A DNA stretch of 8,511 nucleotides from Roseobacter sp. Its GTDB lineage: Bacteria > Pseudomonadota > Alphaproteobacteria > Rhodobacterales > Rhodobacteraceae. Under the pieces are notes generated by a model. It was not told where the DNA came from. It made no database searches and saw only the letters and a list, made by a program, of their open reading frames with translations. The translations under genes and the position numbers were made by a program. The stretch covers positions 1-8,511 of the forward strand of contig JAGXHB010000040.1 of assembly GCA_024636425.1 (NCBI GenBank). The letters are read 5' to 3'. This document shows positions 5,803-8,511 of this stretch, piece after piece (position 1 is the first letter of the stretch; each line of letters opens with the position of its first letter).

Positions 5803-6906
5803 CTAGCGGACGATGAATTCAGCGTGCAAAGCGCCAGCCGCCTTGATGCTTTTCAGGATGTCGATCATGTCCCGGGGAGAAACTCCCAAGGCATTCAGAC
5901 CGCTGACGACTTCGGAAAGTGATGCGCCGTTCGGTACTTCGGCAAGGCCGATCCCGGGTTCTTCCTCGACTGCGGCACGCGTCCTCGGGACCAGCAGCGT
6001 CTGTCCTTCGGCAAACGGATTCGGTTGCACCACGAGAGGTTCTTCCTGAATGCGCAATGTCAGGTTCCCTTGCGACACGGCGACACGTGAAATACGTACA
6101 TCCTCTCCCATCACGATCGTCCCCGACCGCTGGTCCACGACGACACGGGCTTTGCGCTCGGGTTCGACGGCCAGATTTTCTATCCGGCCAAGCGCATGTG
6201 CAACGGATTGCATGTCAGTCCGCGCGATATCCAGCTGAACCGTCCCGCTGTCGAGCATGAAGGCTACCCTTTTGCCGAAATTTGCATTGATCACCTGCTC
6301 GATCCTGCCGGCCGTGGTAAAGTCTGCCTCTCTCAGCGCCAGGCGCAGGTTGGTAAGCGAAGAGAGGTCAAATTCAATCTCTCTTTCCACCCGCCCACCG
6401 GAAGGGATCACTCCGGCGGTCGGCACCCCTTGGATAACGGCACCGGCATCACCGGCAGCCGCCGCACCGCCAGCAATGATTGTCCCTTGTGCAACGGCAT
6501 AAATCTCACCGTCGGCCGCATTCATAGGTGTCATGACCAGCGTCCCGCCCATCAGGCTGTTCGCGTCGCCAATGGCCGAGATCGTCACATCAATCTGGCT
6601 TCCCGAGCGTGCAAAGGCCGGAAGTGTTGCTGTGACAAGCACCGCCGCGACATTCTTAGGTCTGAACTGCTCTCCCGTCACGTTGACGCCCAAACGCTCC
6701 AGGATATTTGTCATGATGTCTTCGGTGAAAGGCGCGTTGCGCAAGCCGTCGCCTGTACCATTCAGCCCCACGACAAGGCCGTAGCCAACCAGATCGTTTT
6801 CACGCACACCGTCAAAGTTAACAAGATCCTTGATGCGCACGGGACCGGCCAGGCAAACCCCGGCACTGAACATCATACAGACAGCAAGGGCCATCAGGCG
6901 GATCAT
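5803..6906 (-). CDS. flgI: Flagellar P-ring protein FlgI
   Basis: A full-length 367-residue FlgI, the subunit of the P ring that surrounds the flagellar rod in the peptidoglycan layer. Residues 1-20 are a signal peptide (hydrophobic core, cleavage after CLA at 20) for export to the periplasm. Conserved blocks follow: RIKDLVNFDGVRENDLVGYG (24-43), GLNGTGD (47-53), PKNVAAVLVTATLP (83-96), GSQIDVTISAIGDA (102-115), and the C-terminal LSEVVSGLNALGVSPRDMI and IKAAGALHAEFIV, typical of the family. The start ATG overlaps the flgL stop as ATGA. There is no clear Shine-Dalgarno of its own, so translation is probably coupled to flgL. It is the last gene of this flagellar run and is convergent with the polysaccharide kinase gene. 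No key region is missing. Confidence 0.97.
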   Translation of the reverse strand: MIRLMALAVCMMFSAGVCLAGPVRIKDLVNFDGVRENDLVGYGLVVGLNGTGDGLRNAPFTEDIMTNILERLGVNVTGEQFRPKNVAAVLVTATLPAFARSGSQIDVTISAIGDANSLMGGTLVMTPMNAADGEIYAVAQGTIIAGGAAAAGDAGAVIQGVPTAGVIPSGGRVEREIEFDLSSLTNLRLALREADFTTAGRIEQVINANFGKRVAFMLDSGTVQLDIARTDMQSVAHALGRIENLAVEPERKARVVVDQRSGTIVMGEDVRISRVAVSQGNLTLRIQEEPLVVQPNPFAEGQTLLVPRTRAAVEEEPGIGLAEVPNGASLSEVVSGLNALGVSPRDMIDILKSIKAAGALHAEFIVR

Positions 6907-7907
6907 AGGAAGTTCACAAGCGACAGTTGAGACATTCTTGCCGTGACCGAATAAAGGCTTTGAAGTTGAAACTGGACCTCTTCCAGTCTGGTTGCAGCTT
7001 CATAGGGATCGACGCTTAGCAACGCGTCCCTTTCAAAGCCGGTTGATGTAAGCTCGGTTGTGTTGCGCACAGTTGCGCGGTCGATCTGGGCTTCGACGAA
7101 CCCTATTTTGGAGCGCAATGCCGTCAGGTTATCCCTCGCGCCCAGCAAGGATGTGCCTGCGGTCAGAAAGACGTCTGACTGTTGCAAGGCATCGAACCCC
7201 AGCGACGGGTCGTCGGCAAGCGCTGCAAGGCTGGCGAATTTCAGCATCTCTTTCAGCCGTGGTTCCGTTGCAGTCGTGTCCAGAGCCGCACTTTCGGAAT
7301 CTGACAGGCGCACAGGAGAAAGCGTTTTCGCGGCTCCCTGATAGATAACAGCATCAAATCCAGCCGGATCGTCGAACCAGGCCGTTGCGGCCGTGAACAT
7401 TTCATCGGGCGTGGTGGCCCCCGCTACCGCATTCTTCAGATCTGACAAAAGAACATTCGCAGAAGCCAGTGGTGACCTGTCGGTTGCCGTGCCGCCGAAA
7501 AGGGCGCGGCCGGCTGACCTTGTATTCAACGTCCCCACCAGCACGGAAACAGCCGTTCGGGCTTCGGCGGCAACGTCGGTTGCCTGCGCGCCAACGGTCG
7601 ATCCACCACTGACCACAAGGCTGTTTGCCAGATCTGCGCCCACATCTTGGAACCGGGCCAAAGCGGTCTGGGTGTTTGCAGCAAAAATGCCAGCCTCTGT
7701 GAGCGAGGTTTTGTAGCCGGCCAGAACATCAAGATTTCGCTCAAGTTCAGTCAGATAGCTGTAATTTCCGGCCAGAGCCTGACGCGTGTCTGCCACCTGA
7801 CCGGTCGCAAGCTCCTGCGTCAGACGCGCCATGTCCTGCTTTAGTGCGGTGTTGCGATGTCGCAGCAAGAAGGACTGCGCAAGGTCGCCGATCGATGTGG
7901 CATTCAT
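6903..7907 (-). CDS. flgL: Flagellar hook-filament junction protein FlgL (HAP3)
   Basis: A 334-residue flagellin-superfamily protein that forms the junction between the hook-associated protein FlgK and the filament. It is exported by the flagellar type III system, and as expected has no cleavable signal peptide. The N-terminal helical part (about 1-100) contains MARLTQELATGQVADTRQ at 26-43, equivalent to the flagellin D0/D1 start. The C-terminal 60 residues form a second helical region (LEEVQFQLQSLYSVTARMS) ending LVNFL, a flagellin-like end. The centre is variable and Ala-rich. The ATG at 7907 is three bases after the flgK stop, with AGGA eight bases upstream inside the flgK end. The stop overlaps the flgI start. 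The context (flgK before, flgI after) supports the name more strongly than the divergent sequence alone. Confidence 0.92.
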   Translation of the reverse strand: MNATSIGDLAQSFLLRHRNTALKQDMARLTQELATGQVADTRQALAGNYSYLTELERNLDVLAGYKTSLTEAGIFAANTQTALARFQDVGADLANSLVVSGGSTVGAQATDVAAEARTAVSVLVGTLNTRSAGRALFGGTATDRSPLASANVLLSDLKNAVAGATTPDEMFTAATAWFDDPAGFDAVIYQGAAKTLSPVRLSDSESAALDTTATEPRLKEMLKFASLAALADDPSLGFDALQQSDVFLTAGTSLLGARDNLTALRSKIGFVEAQIDRATVRNTTELTSTGFERDALLSVDPYEAATRLEEVQFQLQSLYSVTARMSQLSLVNFL

Positions 7908-7910
7908 GGG

Positions 7911-8511
7911 TTAGATCCTCAGTAATGTTTGCATCATTTCGTCGACAGCCTGAATCATCCGGGCATTGGCGGCGAATACCTGTTCGATGGTCAGCAACTT
8001 CTGCAGCTCCTGATCGCTGTCGACGCCTTCGCCCAACAAGCGTTCGGTCAACTCGTTGGCTTGAGCGGCATTGAAACTCAGGCTCCGCTCGGCGTCCTGT
8101 CGGCCGGTGCCGAAATGCGATGCTACCGTTCCCGTCAGAGCGATGGCGGAGTAAGACCCGCCGTTGAACAGACCACTGACGGCTGACCGCCCGGACGCCA
8201 GCGCGGACGAGAACGCATTGAGCAATCGCGCATCGCCGACATCACCGGGAGAAACCGCGCCAATCCCGTCGCGCAGTCTCCAGACTTCGCCGCCGCGATC
8301 GGGATCAAGCGCGCTGTTTACGGAAATACGCGCTGCAAGGCCAAGTTCATTGGCAGCGATGAAGGGCTGATCGTCGTCCGTGAATAGACCTCCCTCCCCA
8401 ATGCCGAGAGACGGATCAACCGACGGAGTCTGAAAGCGTTCGATCAGATCGCGGGCAAGGGCGTCGAGCTCTGACTGTGCTTCGACTGTGATTTCATCCC
8501 GGATCGCAAAC
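7911..8511 (-). CDS. flgK: Flagellar hook-associated protein FlgK, C-terminal part (runs off right edge)
   Basis: The last 199 codons of flgK, open without interruption from the right edge. FlgK (HAP1) is the first hook-filament junction protein. The end matches the conserved C-terminal helix of the family: the stretch QELQKLLTIEQVFAANARMI followed by QAVDEMMQTLLRI, comparable to the YAANARVI and VDEMLDTLLNI pattern of other FlgK proteins. Before it lie NAFSSALASGR and an Asn/Gln/Glu-rich helix (FNAAQANELTERLLGEGVDSD). An internal TTG at 8225 could be mistaken for the start of a 104-residue gene, but the reading frame continues upstream with FlgK-like sequence. The gene is followed three bases later by flgL. 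Confidence 0.93.
   Translation of the reverse strand, partial: FAIRDEITVEAQSELDALARDLIERFQTPSVDPSLGIGEGGLFTDDDQPFIAANELGLAARISVNSALDPDRGGEVWRLRDGIGAVSPGDVGDARLLNAFSSALASGRSAVSGLFNGGSYSAIALTGTVASHFGTGRQDAERSLSFNAAQANELTERLLGEGVDSDQELQKLLTIEQVFAANARMIQAVDEMMQTLLRI

Noticed and set aside
6196..6930. A long plus-strand reading frame (244 codons) opposite flgI
   Set aside because: It is antisense to a secure flgI, and the translated sequence has no domain features.
7911..8225. A separate 104-residue gene starting at an internal TTG
   Set aside because: The frame stays open to the right edge and the upstream residues continue as FlgK, so this is only the end of flgK.

Overview
The window looks like the chromosome of an alphaproteobacterium, most likely of the Rhodobacteraceae (Roseobacter group). 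The evidence is the form of the flagellar proteins, the gene order flgK-flgL-flgI, the moderately GC-rich coding, and CtrA-type TTAA-N7-TTAA boxes in non-coding DNA. No tRNA, rRNA, insertion sequence, CRISPR array or phage gene was seen.

The left two thirds (1-5677) is an exopolysaccharide or capsule cluster in several short, mixed-orientation units. From left to right it holds: the N-terminal part of a Wza-like outer-membrane export protein (minus, runs off the left edge); a NodZ/FUT8-like fucosyltransferase (plus); a GT2 rhamnosyltransferase-like glycosyltransferase and an ExoY-like sugar-1-phosphate transferase (both minus, overlapping, with the sugar transferase first in the transcript); then a Wzz/ExoP-type polysaccharide co-polymerase and a separate CpsD/ExoP-type tyrosine-kinase-like ATPase (plus, one base apart). 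A coherent reading is a Wzy-type pathway. The ExoY-like enzyme starts the repeat unit on undecaprenyl phosphate, the GT2 and fucosyltransferase extend it, the co-polymerase and its ATPase set chain length, and the Wza-like protein exports the polymer. Flippase, polymerase and sugar-nucleotide synthesis genes are not in the window.

The right third (5803-8511, all minus) is the end of a flagellar operon: the C-terminal part of flgK, complete flgL and complete flgI. These genes are very tightly packed (3-nt gap, then an ATGA overlap). The kinase gene and flgI converge on a 125-bp gap that holds a strong hairpin.

The most interesting regulatory signal is in the two divergent intergenic regions of the polysaccharide cluster. 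The one at 3105-3375 has a perfect TTAA-N7-TTAA CtrA box and a one-mismatch copy 54 bp away. The one at 378-497 has another one-mismatch copy. This suggests that the polysaccharide genes belong to the same CtrA phosphorelay regulon that often controls motility in this group. That link is inference from motifs and has not been tested.
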